9,744 nucleotides of DNA from RPQJ01 sp036277615 (GTDB taxonomy: Bacteria > Pseudomonadota > Gammaproteobacteria > Steroidobacterales > Steroidobacteraceae): the NCBI GenBank assembly GCA_036277615.1, contig DASUMQ010000220.1:1-9744 (forward strand), in the 5' to 3' direction. Numbering within the stretch: position 1 is the first letter of the stretch; each line of letters opens with the position of its first letter. The notes beneath the pieces are model-generated. The model was not told where the DNA came from, did no database searches, and saw nothing but the letters and a program-made list of their open reading frames with translations. Below are positions 1 through 6,360 of this stretch, one piece after another. Position numbers and translations under genes: made by a program.

Positions 1-781
1 AGCTTTGCGCGATGCGCGTCCGGCTCTCCGTGGCCAGCCGTTCCTGTTCGATCTCGAGCACGTCGGCCTCGGCGCGGTAGACGAGGTCGCGCGTGACGCG
101 GCCATTGCGGTAGAGGCTTTCGTTCGCCGCGAGGTTTGCGCGCGCTGAATCGAGCGTCGCGTCGAGCACCGTGACCGCCTGTTGTGCGGCGAGCCAGCGG
201 TAGTAGGCCTGCTTGACGTCGCGGATCACCTGCGCACGGAGTGCGGCGAGGTCCGCTTCAGCGCTTGCGACTTGCGCGCGGTTCGCGTCGACGGCGGGGC
301 CGAGCCGCGGCTCGTACAGCGGCTGTGTCAGGACGAACCGGGTTTCCTGCTCGGGGTTTCGCAGCAGCTCGATAGATTCATTCGCGACGCGGGGAAACTG
401 TCGCGGGTTGCCTTGCGCGGCGAGGAGTTGCTCCAGCGTCTCATAGACCGGGTTGACGAGATCGCCGACCGGGATGTCGATCGTACGGCCGCCGTCGGCC
501 ACGGTGTAGCGCGCGGCGAAGTCGATCGCAGGCAAGTAGCGCGCGCGTGCCTGCGCGAGGGCCGCGAGTCGCTGCCGGACCGTGAGCGTCGACGCGTGCA
601 ACTCCAGGTTTGCGACCAGAGCCTCGTCGACCAGGGGCTGCAGGCCGTCCTCGAGCATGACCGCGGACTCCGCAGGCGACGCGTCCGGATCGGCCGGCGG
701 CGACTGGGCGAACACGATCCCTGGCAGCGCAATCGCGCCGAGCACCAGATGCGGCCACGCGCAGGCCCGCCGGGACGTCAT
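1..781 (-). CDS. TolC-family outer-membrane efflux protein, N-terminal 260 residues (C-terminus beyond the left edge)
   Basis: Translating the minus strand from ATG 781-779 gives 260 uninterrupted codons to the window edge. The N-terminus has basic residues (TSRR), a hydrophobic stretch at residues 11-24 and a likely cleavage site at VFA|QS (24-26), so it is exported. Residues about 45-95 (LVDEALVANLELHASTLTVR, then AQARARYLPAIDFAARY) match the first helical hairpin and beta strand of the outer membrane efflux protein family. QETRFVLTQPLYEPR at about 145-159 and the long Ala/Arg/Glu-rich helix at about 160-260 (DVKQAYYRWLAAQQAV) are also typical. The protein should form a trimeric outer-membrane/periplasmic exit duct for a tripartite pump. 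Its ATG overlaps the tetR stop as ATGA, so the two are translationally coupled and probably both controlled by that regulator. Adaptor and pump genes would be expected further left, but none is visible. The exported substrate cannot be inferred. Confidence 0.93.
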   Translation of the reverse strand, partial: MTSRRACAWPHLVLGAIALPGIVFAQSPPADPDASPAESAVMLEDGLQPLVDEALVANLELHASTLTVRQRLAALAQARARYLPAIDFAARYTVADGGRTIDIPVGDLVNPVYETLEQLLAAQGNPRQFPRVANESIELLRNPEQETRFVLTQPLYEPRLGPAVDANRAQVASAEADLAALRAQVIRDVKQAYYRWLAAQQAVTVLDATLDSARANLAANESLYRNGRVTRDLVYRAEADVLEIEQERLATESRTRIAQS

Positions 782-1416
782 GGCCGCAGCGACCTTAGCG
801 CCAGCGCCAGGGCATGCTCGATGAACGCCGCGACCGGCGTGCCTTCGTGCTCGATCTGGCCGCCTTTCGTCGAAGCGATCTGGATCAGCCCGTGGGAGAA
901 CGCCCAGAGCGAGAGCGCCGTGACGTAGGGGTTGCCCAGGTCCCCGCGAATCGAGCCGTCGGCGACGCCGCGATTCAGCGAGGCGACGATCACCTCGTGG
1001 CAGCGGTGGCCGGCGGCCATGCAAGCCGCTTCGTTCGGCTGGGCCTGGAGGTCGCCGAGCTGGCGCGCCTGGAAGCGTGCGCAGGCGTCGAAGTAGTGGG
1101 GCTTGTCCTGCGAGTACGCGATGTACGCGCGCCCGATCGCCTCGACCTCGGCAATGCCGGTCGGGTGGCCTTGCTTGGCTGCCTCGAACGAGTCACGCAA
1201 GGCGTCCAGCGCGCGCTCCACCAGCGCCATGTGCAGGTCGTTCTTGTCGTTGAAATAGACGTACAGGAGCGCGCGACTCAGCCTCGCACGACGCGCGACC
1301 TGGTCCATCGTGATCGCGTCCCAGCCCGTCTCCGCGTACAGCGCTTCCGCCGCGTCGACTATTTCGGCCCGACGCCGGTCCTTTTCTTCCTGCCGACGCT
1401 GGCTGATGTACGACAT
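778..1416 (-). CDS. TetR/AcrR-family transcriptional repressor, first gene of the efflux operon
   Basis: This 212-residue protein is of normal length for TetR regulators. Residues about 14-60 form the DNA-binding domain: RRAEIVDAAEALYAETGWDAITMDQVARRARLSRALLYVYFNDKNDL. It contains the helix-turn-helix (ITMDQVARRARLSRALLYVYF) and the closing helix-4 segment. The remainder is all-helical and divergent, as expected for a ligand-binding and dimerisation domain, so the ligand cannot be predicted. An in-frame GTG at 1443 would add nine residues. I prefer ATG 1416 because the GTG lies inside the palindromic operator and has no Shine-Dalgarno sequence. ATG 1416 also lacks one and may be leaderless. 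The stop overlaps the tolC start by 4 bases. The likely role is autorepression plus control of the downstream exporter, relieved by a substrate of that exporter. This follows the usual pattern of such operons and is not shown directly. Confidence 0.93.
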   Translation of the reverse strand: MSYISQRRQEEKDRRRAEIVDAAEALYAETGWDAITMDQVARRARLSRALLYVYFNDKNDLHMALVERALDALRDSFEAAKQGHPTGIAEVEAIGRAYIAYSQDKPHYFDACARFQARQLGDLQAQPNEAACMAAGHRCHEVIVASLNRGVADGSIRGDLGNPYVTALSLWAFSHGLIQIASTKGGQIEHEGTPVAAFIEHALALALRSLRP

Positions 1417-1422
1417 GCTGAC

Positions 1423-1451
1423 ATCGTGACTTCGTATTGACACAGTGTCAA
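1423..1451 (-). promoter_or_regulatory. candidate promoter of the tetR-tolC operon
   Basis: On the minus strand, a consensus −35 TTGACA (1451-1446) is followed after 17 bp by CACGAT (1428-1423), a weak −10 match (3 of 6). Transcription would start near 1416-1419, almost on the ATG at 1416, giving a leaderless or near-leaderless mRNA. This fits the missing Shine-Dalgarno sequence. The perfect −35 lies inside the palindrome, which suits autorepression. The weak −10 keeps confidence low. Confidence 0.35.
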
Positions 1452-1453
1452 TA
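1435..1453. promoter_or_regulatory. 19-bp perfect palindrome, probable TetR operator
   Basis: TATTGACACAGTGTCAATA is a perfect inverted repeat with 9-bp arms around the single centre base 1444. Its size and symmetry are typical of TetR-family operators, and it ends 18 bp upstream of the preferred tetR start. The arms carry TTGACA on both strands (1437-1442 plus, 1451-1446 minus), so a bound dimer would cover a −35 box in either direction. The site also lies 134 bp upstream of the divergent dps gene. Control of tetR-tolC is likely; control of dps is possible. Confidence 0.8.
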
Positions 1454-1586
1454 ACTGGACTTGAGTATAGGTCGATCGCTTTCGTCGATCGGCCCGATCC
1501 ACAAGTACAGTTGGTTCCGGTCGAAGGCGGCCGGAGAATCCCACCGCGTACGAAATGCTCATGCGAAGGGAAGCCCAGGAGGCGCC
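1454..1586 (+). promoter_or_regulatory. dps leader region with Shine-Dalgarno site
   Basis: This is the stretch between the palindrome and dps. The octamer GTCGATCG occurs twice, 13 bp apart (1471-1478 and 1484-1491). A TATAGG at 1466-1471 could serve as a −10, but no good −35 lies at the right distance from it. AGGAGG at 1577-1582, 4 nt before ATG 1587, decides the dps start over the in-frame extension further upstream. I see no clear OxyR or IHF site. Confidence 0.45.
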
Positions 1587-2069
1587 ATGCACCCGACCCG
1601 AAACGATCTTTCCAGCAAGACCCGCAACCGGGTCGTCGACCTCCTCAACGCCCGGCTGGCGGACGCGATCGACCTGCAGCTGCAGACGAAGCAGGCCCAC
1701 TGGAACGTAAAGGGCCCGAACTTCATCGCGCTGCACGAGCTTTTCGACAAGATCGCAGACGAGGTCGAGGGCCACGTCGACGAGATGGCGGAACGCATCA
1801 CGTCGCTCGGGGGCATCGCCGAAGGCACGGTGCAGGCGGTGGGCGGCCGCTCGCGACTCGACGCCTATCCGCTCGGCATCGCCGAAGGGCGCGCGCACCT
1901 CGAGGCGCTCGCCGGCGCATTCGCCCGCTTCGGCAAGAGCGTCCGCAAGGCGATCGACGAGTCCGGCAAGGCCGGCGACGCGGACACGAGCGACCTGTTC
2001 ACGGGCGTCTCGCGCGACGTCGACAAGAGCCTCTGGCTGCTCGAGGCGCACCTGCAGGCCGACCGCTGA
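1587..2069 (+). CDS. dps: Dps family ferritin-like DNA-protection / iron-storage protein
   Basis: This 160-residue protein belongs to the Dps/miniferritin family. These proteins form 12-subunit shells that oxidise Fe(II) with H2O2, store the iron and protect DNA in stress or stationary phase. The ferroxidase ligands are all present at the spacing of E. coli Dps (12, 4, 11 and 4 residues): H38 in KQAHWN, H50 in IALHELFD, D54, D65 and E69 in DEMAER. LGG at 74-76 follows as in the family. Helices C and D occupy about 97-158. The N-terminal tail is short, about 13 residues shorter than in E. coli Dps, with only a few basic residues (R5, K11, R13, R15), so DNA binding through a Lys-rich tail is doubtful. 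The start is fixed by AGGAGG 4 nt upstream. The gene is monocistronic and divergent from tetR, and it is followed by a strong hairpin and a structured repeat. Confidence 0.95.
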   Translation: MHPTRNDLSSKTRNRVVDLLNARLADAIDLQLQTKQAHWNVKGPNFIALHELFDKIADEVEGHVDEMAERITSLGGIAEGTVQAVGGRSRLDAYPLGIAEGRAHLEALAGAFARFGKSVRKAIDESGKAGDADTSDLFTGVSRDVDKSLWLLEAHLQADR

Positions 2070-2093
2070 CGCGCTGCTCCCGCTGCGGCTGAG

Positions 2094-2122
2094 GTGTGCG
2101 GAGCGCGCGAAGCTCCGCGCGC
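2094..2122 (+). terminator. GC-rich hairpin after dps, candidate terminator or 3'-stability element
   Basis: The stem 2094-2104/2112-2122 has 11 pairs on the plus strand, including two G·U pairs, and a 7-nt loop GCGCGAA. The inner seven pairs (GCGGAGC/GCTCCGC) are perfect. It begins 25 nt after the dps stop. No T-run follows, so it is not a textbook intrinsic terminator and may instead protect the mRNA 3' end or act with Rho. Confidence 0.4.
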
Positions 2123-2140
2123 ACGCGCGTTCCGCGCCGG

Positions 2141-2253
2141 CACGGACGGTTCCCGGACTCGTCCGGAAAGCTGTGCGAGGCATGGATGCCGAGCCCAGAG
2201 CCTCCAGGGACGGATTCACGGCGTCTTTCCGGACGAGTCGGGAATCGTCCGGG
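2141..2253 (+). repeat. structured RNA-like repeat, copy 1 (long helix with two CANGGANG hairpins)
   Basis: The outer helix pairs 2156-2170 with 2225-2239 (15 perfect pairs). After a one-base bulge it continues with 2143-2154 pairing 2240-2251, including one G·U (2149·2245). The core 2171-2224 can start with a 5-bp extension, 2171-2175/2217-2221. It then holds hairpin A (GGC-ATGGAT-GCC, 2179-2190) and hairpin B (TCC-AGGGAC-GGA, 2203-2214). Core, spacing and fold match a second copy near 8050. Orientation is plus, so the element would be transcribed in the dps 3' UTR. It lies between convergent genes and ends 54 bp before the antiporter stop. The structure is read from the sequence; expression and function are not known. 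Confidence 0.75.
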
Positions 2254-2291
2254 ACGGCGGATGCGCAAAGCCTCCGGCAACGTTCGCACCC

Positions 2292-2310
2292 CTGAGCGCC
2301 GCTAGCTCAG
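2292..2310 (-). terminator. small hairpin overlapping the antiporter stop codon
   Basis: CTGAGC (2292-2297) and GCTCAG (2305-2310) form a perfect 6-bp stem with a 7-nt loop. The TGA stop of the antiporter (2309-2307) lies inside one arm. No T-run follows on the minus strand. This is a weak candidate for terminating the antiporter transcript. Confidence 0.25.
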
Positions 2311-4295
2311 CCCATCAACAATCGGCTCTCGACCTGTTCGAGGTCCTCGGGTCGTCCCCAGAGCACGAGCACGTCGCCTTCGCGCAACTGCGTCTCCGGC
2401 GCCGGTGAGCGGCCGGTAATGCCCTCGCGCCGGATCGCACTCACCGTGACCGGGCCCCGGTCGAGCCCCATGTCGCGGATGCTGCGGTCGACCGCCGTCG
2501 CGCCGGGGGGCAACACCACGGTGTAGAGCTGCTCGCGCGGCCGCTCGCTGTCGTCGGCGCCTTCGGGCAGCCGTGTGACGTCGCGTCGACGGAACACGCT
2601 GCGCAGGATCGCGTAGCGCTCGTGCCGGATCTGCTCGGTCGTTTCGAGGACCTCCGCCGCCGGCACCTTGAGGAACAGCAGCAGGTGCGAGGCCAGCGCG
2701 AGGCTGGTCTCGAATGTGCCCGGGATCACCTCGGTCGCCCCCGCCGCCAGCAATGCATCGAGTTGTCCGTCGTCCTCGGTGCGCACGAGCACGGGCACGT
2801 CGGCGCGCAAGCGTCGCACGGTGCTCACGATGCGCAATGCCGTCGCCGGTGCATCGAACGTGATCACGACCACCGACGCCTGCTCGAGGCCGAGCGTGCG
2901 CAGCACTTCGGGGTGCACTGCGTCGCCGTAGACGATCGGGTCGCCCGCCATGCGCGCGTCGCGGACGCGCAGCGGATCCGACTCAAGGCCGACGTACTCG
3001 AACCCGCGCCGCTCGAGGATCCGCGCCAGGTTCTGCCCGACCCGGCCGAAGCCACAGATGATGATGTGCTCCCGAGCCGCGATGTCGCGCGTAGCCACGG
3101 TCTCGAGCGCCATGTCGGACGTCGTCGTGACTTCGCGGCGCAGGAGCGTGTCGGCGATGAGCCTGTTGTACCGCACGAGCAGCGGTCCCACGAGCATGCT
3201 CAGCGCGATGGCCGTCAGTAGCACCTGCAGGGTCTGCGGGTGTACCGCTGATCCGCGCAGCAGCAGCGTGAGCAGCGCGAAACCGAACTCGCCGCCGAGG
3301 CTGACGACGATGCCGGTGCGCAGCGCCTTGCGCGTGTTCGGCACGAAACGGCTCACGACGAACGTCACGATGAGTGTTTTCGTGACCAGCAGGACGACGA
3401 GCACCAGCAGCACGAGTGGCAGCTGCGCCAGCAGCTGACCGAGGTCCAGCAGCATGCCGACCGACACGAAGAACACGCCGAGCAGGATGTCGTGGAACGG
3501 CTTGATGACCGCTTCGGTCTGGTGCTTGAACTCGGTCTCCGCGAGCAGCATGCCGGCGAGGAAGCCGCCGAGCGCCATCGACAGTCCCAGCTGATGCGTC
3601 GCCCAGGCGCCGGCGAGCGACACGAAAAGCACGGTCAGCGTGAACGTCTCCGTGCTGCGGTCGCGCGTGATCTCGCGAAACAGCGGACGCGCCAGGACGC
3701 GCCCGAGCACGAGCACCACGAGCAGCGCGAGCACCGCGCGGCCGGCCATGCCGAGCAGCCACAGTGGCCCGGTCACGTCGCCGCTGTCGAGTGCGGTGGC
3801 CAGCCCGAGCAGCGGCGCGAACGCGAGGTCTTGGAACAGCAGGACGCCGAGCGCGAGCCGCGCGTGCGTGCGGGCCAGTTCGAGCTGGTCGCCGAGCTGG
3901 CGCAGCACGATCGCCGTGGACGACATCGCGAGCGCGCCGCCGATCACCACGGCCGCGCCCGGCTCGATGCCGGCGGCGTAGGCCATGCCGCCGAAGACCA
4001 GGCTGCACAGCAGCACCTGCAGGCCGCCCACGCCGAGCACCTCGGACTTCATCGCGACCATGCGCGCGAGCGAGAACTCGAGCCCGAGCGTGAAGACGAG
4101 GAACACGACGCCGATCTCGGCCAGCCGGTGGATCGACTCGTCGTTCGAGACCAGCCCGAGCGAGTGCGGCCCGAGCAGCATGCCGACGACGAGGTACCCG
4201 AGGATCGGCGGCAGCCGGAACCGACGCACGATGCTCAGCACGAGCAGCGAGCCCGCGAGCAGGATCAGGATCTGGGTGAGGAAATCGCCGGGCAT
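2307..4295 (-). CDS. CPA2-family cation/proton antiporter with RCK (TrkA-N/TrkA-C) domains, Kef/YbaL type
   Basis: This 662-residue inner-membrane protein has three parts. Residues about 8-380 form a Na+/H+ exchanger domain with about 12 hydrophobic segments, and carry LPPILGYLVVGMLLGPHSLGL at 28-48 and the LFQD motif at 153-156, typical of Kef proteins. Residues about 408-525 form an RCK N-domain with a Rossmann GFGRVG at 415-420 (G415, G417, G420) and YGDA at 457-460, suggesting NAD(H) or nucleotide control. Residues about 585-655 form a TrkA-C domain. It probably exchanges K+ or Na+ for H+ and contributes to pH, potassium or electrophile-stress homeostasis. KefB/KefC and YbaL cannot be told apart by eye, so no symbol is given. 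ATG 4295 follows GTGAGG (4305-4300) by 4 nt. The gene is divergent from the mla operon and convergent with dps. No KefF/KefG-type ancillary gene is adjacent. Confidence 0.93.
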   Translation of the reverse strand: MPGDFLTQILILLAGSLLVLSIVRRFRLPPILGYLVVGMLLGPHSLGLVSNDESIHRLAEIGVVFLVFTLGLEFSLARMVAMKSEVLGVGGLQVLLCSLVFGGMAYAAGIEPGAAVVIGGALAMSSTAIVLRQLGDQLELARTHARLALGVLLFQDLAFAPLLGLATALDSGDVTGPLWLLGMAGRAVLALLVVLVLGRVLARPLFREITRDRSTETFTLTVLFVSLAGAWATHQLGLSMALGGFLAGMLLAETEFKHQTEAVIKPFHDILLGVFFVSVGMLLDLGQLLAQLPLVLLVLVVLLVTKTLIVTFVVSRFVPNTRKALRTGIVVSLGGEFGFALLTLLLRGSAVHPQTLQVLLTAIALSMLVGPLLVRYNRLIADTLLRREVTTTSDMALETVATRDIAAREHIIICGFGRVGQNLARILERRGFEYVGLESDPLRVRDARMAGDPIVYGDAVHPEVLRTLGLEQASVVVITFDAPATALRIVSTVRRLRADVPVLVRTEDDGQLDALLAAGATEVIPGTFETSLALASHLLLFLKVPAAEVLETTEQIRHERYAILRSVFRRRDVTRLPEGADDSERPREQLYTVVLPPGATAVDRSIRDMGLDRGPVTVSAIRREGITGRSPAPETQLREGDVLVLWGRPEDLEQVESRLLMG

Positions 4296-4450
4296 CGGGC
4301 CTCACGTCGCCGTCGTGCCGATGCTAGCATTCCGGCGGTCCCGGAACCGGCGACGGAGGTCGCGCGTCGATGCGTGCTCGATGACGATGGAACGCACGCG
4401 CGCTCCTGAACGCCCGGCGCGACAGCATCGAACGGACTCGCATCACCACC
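4296..4450. promoter_or_regulatory. divergent promoter region between the antiporter and the mla operon
   Basis: This 155-bp gap must hold both promoters. ATGCTAGCAT at 4321-4330 is a perfect 10-bp palindrome, and each strand of it reads TGCTAGCAT, an extended −10-like sequence. On the minus strand this would place a start near 4314 and leave a short leader with the GTGAGG site. A second inverted repeat, TTCCGG-5 nt-CCGGAA (4330-4346), abuts it. I find no good −35 on either strand. The mlaE start has no clear Shine-Dalgarno sequence. The assignments are tentative. Confidence 0.35.
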
Positions 4451-5569
4451 ATGCCGCACACCGGTGAGTTCCAGGCGCAAGTCGACGCAGGCACGGGGAC
4501 GCTGCGCCTGTCGGGCGACTGCCGCGCACTCGACCTCGATGCGCTCGAACGCGCGCTCGCGGACTGGTCGCGCGCCGGCGCGCGCACGCTCGACCTGACA
4601 GAGGTCGGGCGCCTCGACATCGGCCCGGCCTGGCTGCTCGAACGCGCCACGGCACGGGCCGCCACGACGGGCGGGTCGCCGCCCACGCTGACCGGCGAGC
4701 CGCCCGGGCATTTCGCCTACCTCGCCGAGTTGCTCGCACTGGACCAGACGGCGGACGTGGAGCCCGAGCCCTCGCGGTCGTGGCTCGTCCGGTTCGGCCA
4801 CGCGCTCCACGAGCGGTTCCACACCTGGTACGAGGCGCTCACGTACGGCGGGGCGCTGATCGAAACAGCGGGCCAGGCCTGGCGGTCGCTCCGTCGCCTG
4901 CGCATTGCTTCGGTCGTCCGTCACGTGCACGAGACCGGCTTGCAGGCAGTGCCGGTCGTCGCCGTCATCGCGTTCCTGATCAGCGTGATCTCGGCCTACA
5001 TCGGCGCGCAGCAGCTGCGCCCCTACGGAGCGGAGATCTTCACGGTCGACCTCGTCGCGCTCGGCGTGCTGCGCGAGCTCGGCGTGCTGCTCACGGCGAT
5101 CATGGTGGCCGGACGCACGGGCAGCGCCTTTGCGGCCGAGATCGGGGTCATGAAGCTCAACGACGAGATCGACGCGCTCGAGTCCATGGGACTGAACCCG
5201 TACGAGGTCCTCGTACTGCCGCGTGTACTCGGCCTCGTGATCGCGCTGCCACTGCTGACGATCGTCGCAGACTTCATGGGGCTGCTCGGCGGCGGCCTGC
5301 TCGCCCGCTACCTGATCGACCTGCCGTGGCCGCAGTTCTTCCAGCGCCTCGACGACGCCATCGCGCCGACGACCTTCTGGGCCGGGCTGGTCAAGGCGCC
5401 CGTGTTCGGCATGCTGATCGCGCTGACGGGCACGTTGCGCGGACTGCAGGTGCGCGAGTCCTCGCGCGAACTCGGGCGGCTCACGACCGTCGCAGTCGTG
5501 CAGTCGATCTTCCTCGTGATCTTCGCCGACGCGTTGTTCGCGATCTTCTTCCTGGAGATCGACTTCTGA
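4451..5569 (+). CDS. mlaE: MlaE-family lipid ABC transporter permease with N-terminal STAS (MlaB-like) domain
   Basis: This 372-residue protein fuses two modules that are separate in E. coli (MlaB and MlaE). Residues about 5-100 form a STAS-like domain (GTLRLSGDC, then ARTLDLTEVGRLDIGPAWLLERA). Residues about 115-372 form the MlaE permease, starting with an amphipathic segment and followed by about five membrane helices. The family signature EIDALESMGLNPYEVLVLPR is at 239-258, and GRTGSAFAAEIGVMK at 221-235. It should form the inner-membrane core of a phospholipid transporter with the MlaF ATPase and MlaD. The STAS loop reads DIG at 56-58, where MlaB-type domains usually have a Thr or Ser (DTAG), so the usual Thr is missing. 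ATG 4451 is the first ATG/GTG after an in-frame stop at 4382. It is the first gene of the operon; its stop TGA shares one base with the next ATG. Confidence 0.95.
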   Translation: MPHTGEFQAQVDAGTGTLRLSGDCRALDLDALERALADWSRAGARTLDLTEVGRLDIGPAWLLERATARAATTGGSPPTLTGEPPGHFAYLAELLALDQTADVEPEPSRSWLVRFGHALHERFHTWYEALTYGGALIETAGQAWRSLRRLRIASVVRHVHETGLQAVPVVAVIAFLISVISAYIGAQQLRPYGAEIFTVDLVALGVLRELGVLLTAIMVAGRTGSAFAAEIGVMKLNDEIDALESMGLNPYEVLVLPRVLGLVIALPLLTIVADFMGLLGGGLLARYLIDLPWPQFFQRLDDAIAPTTFWAGLVKAPVFGMLIALTGTLRGLQVRESSRELGRLTTVAVVQSIFLVIFADALFAIFFLEIDF

Positions 5570-6360
5570 TGACCGCGACGCCCCCCGAAGTCGTGATCTC
5601 GGTGCGCGACGTGGTCAACCGCTTCGGCGCGCAGACGGTGCACGACGGCGTTTCGTTCGACGTCCACGCCGGCGAGGTGTTCGGCATCGTCGGCGGGTCG
5701 GGCAGCGGCAAGTCCGTGCTGCTCAAGACCATGCTCGGACTGCGCCAGCCCGACGCGGGCGCGGTCGTGCTCGAGGGTCGCGACATCACCGGCATGACGG
5801 ATCGCGAGCTGCGCGAAGTCAAGCGGCGCTACGGCGTGACGTTCCAGCACGGCGCCCTGTTCACGTCGCTCACGGTGCGCGAGAACATCATCCTGCCGCT
5901 GGTCGAGGCGATGCAGCTCGAGGAGGCAACGCTGCAGAGTCTCGCCGAGTTGCGCCTGCGCATGGTCGGCCTGCCGGTCGAGGCCGGCGCGAAATATCCG
6001 GCGCAACTCTCCGGCGGCATGGTCAAGCGTGCCGCACTGGCGCGCGCACTCGCGCTGGACCCGGTGCTGCTGTTCCTCGACGAGCCGACGGCGGGCCTCG
6101 ACCCCATCGCCGCGGCGGCGTTCGACGACCTCGTGCTGTACCTGCGTCGCACGCTTGCGCTGACGGTGGTGATGGTCACCCATGATCTGGACACCCTTGC
6201 GCGGACGTGTGATCGTGTCGCCGTGCTGGTCGATCGCAAGGTCATCGTCGATACGCTCGAGGGCATCGTCCGCAACGACCATCCCTGGATCCGCGAGTAT
6301 TTCCACGGCGCGCGCGGCCGCGTAGTCGGCGGCGCCGAGGAGGCCGGCCGTGGAGCGTGA
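5569..6360 (+). CDS. mlaF: MlaF-family phospholipid ABC transporter ATP-binding protein
   Basis: This 263-residue cytoplasmic ATPase powers the MlaE permease. All ABC motifs are intact: Walker A GGSGSGKS (42-49), Q-loop Q93 in TFQHGALF, signature LSGGM (147-151), Walker B LLFLDEP (167-173) with catalytic E172, D-loop GLDP (176-179) and H-loop H205 in MVTHDL. The FQHGALFTSLTVRENI segment and the LSGGMVKRAALARALA signature are characteristic of the Mla/Ttg2A/Mkl ATPases rather than general importers. The C-terminal tail (about 235-263, HPWIREYFHGARG then Gly/Ala/Glu-rich) matches the MlaF extension known to contact the neighbouring subunit. The ATG overlaps the mlaE stop by one base (TGATG), and the 3' end overlaps mlaD by 11 bases. 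Stoichiometric coupled translation is expected. Confidence 0.96.
   Translation: MTATPPEVVISVRDVVNRFGAQTVHDGVSFDVHAGEVFGIVGGSGSGKSVLLKTMLGLRQPDAGAVVLEGRDITGMTDRELREVKRRYGVTFQHGALFTSLTVRENIILPLVEAMQLEEATLQSLAELRLRMVGLPVEAGAKYPAQLSGGMVKRAALARALALDPVLLFLDEPTAGLDPIAAAAFDDLVLYLRRTLALTVVMVTHDLDTLARTCDRVAVLVDRKVIVDTLEGIVRNDHPWIREYFHGARGRVVGGAEEAGRGA
6337..6343 (+). promoter_or_regulatory. ribosome binding site deciding the mlaD GTG start
   Basis: GAGGAGG lies inside the 3' end of mlaF, 6 nt before GTG 6350. This near-perfect site supports the unusual GTG start and the 11-base overlap. Confidence 0.8.

Noticed and set aside
182..928. Plus-strand open frames across the tolC/tetR region
   Set aside because: The minus-strand translation gives a clear TolC-family protein and TetR regulator with a 4-base coupled overlap; the plus frames have Arg-rich, family-less translations.
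1471..1491. GTCGATCG direct repeat upstream of dps as a regulator site
   Set aside because: It is only two 8-bp copies of a CGATCG-based word that is common in GC-rich DNA; there is no third copy and no known regulator match.
1461..1586. N-terminal extension of Dps by 42 residues
   Set aside because: AGGAGG at 1577-1582 fits ATG 1587, and homology to Dps begins there. The extension would have no ribosome binding site.
2141..2253. Interpreting the inverted repeats as an insertion sequence or MITE with terminal inverted repeats
   Set aside because: There is no transposase and no obvious target-site duplication. The arm sequences differ between the two copies while the inner core is conserved, the opposite of what shared transposon ends would give. 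A REP-like origin is not fully excluded.
2225..2253. Classical Rho-independent terminators at either element
   Set aside because: The helices are far longer than usual terminator stems, enclose about 54 nt, and no T-run follows on either strand.
3492..4409. Long open frames antisense to the antiporter and the mla genes (for example 3492-4409 plus, 5308-6402 minus, 6242-7330 minus)
   Set aside because: Their translations are Arg/Ala/His/Glu-rich low-complexity without recognisable domains, and each lies opposite a well-supported gene. In GC-rich DNA such open frames are expected.
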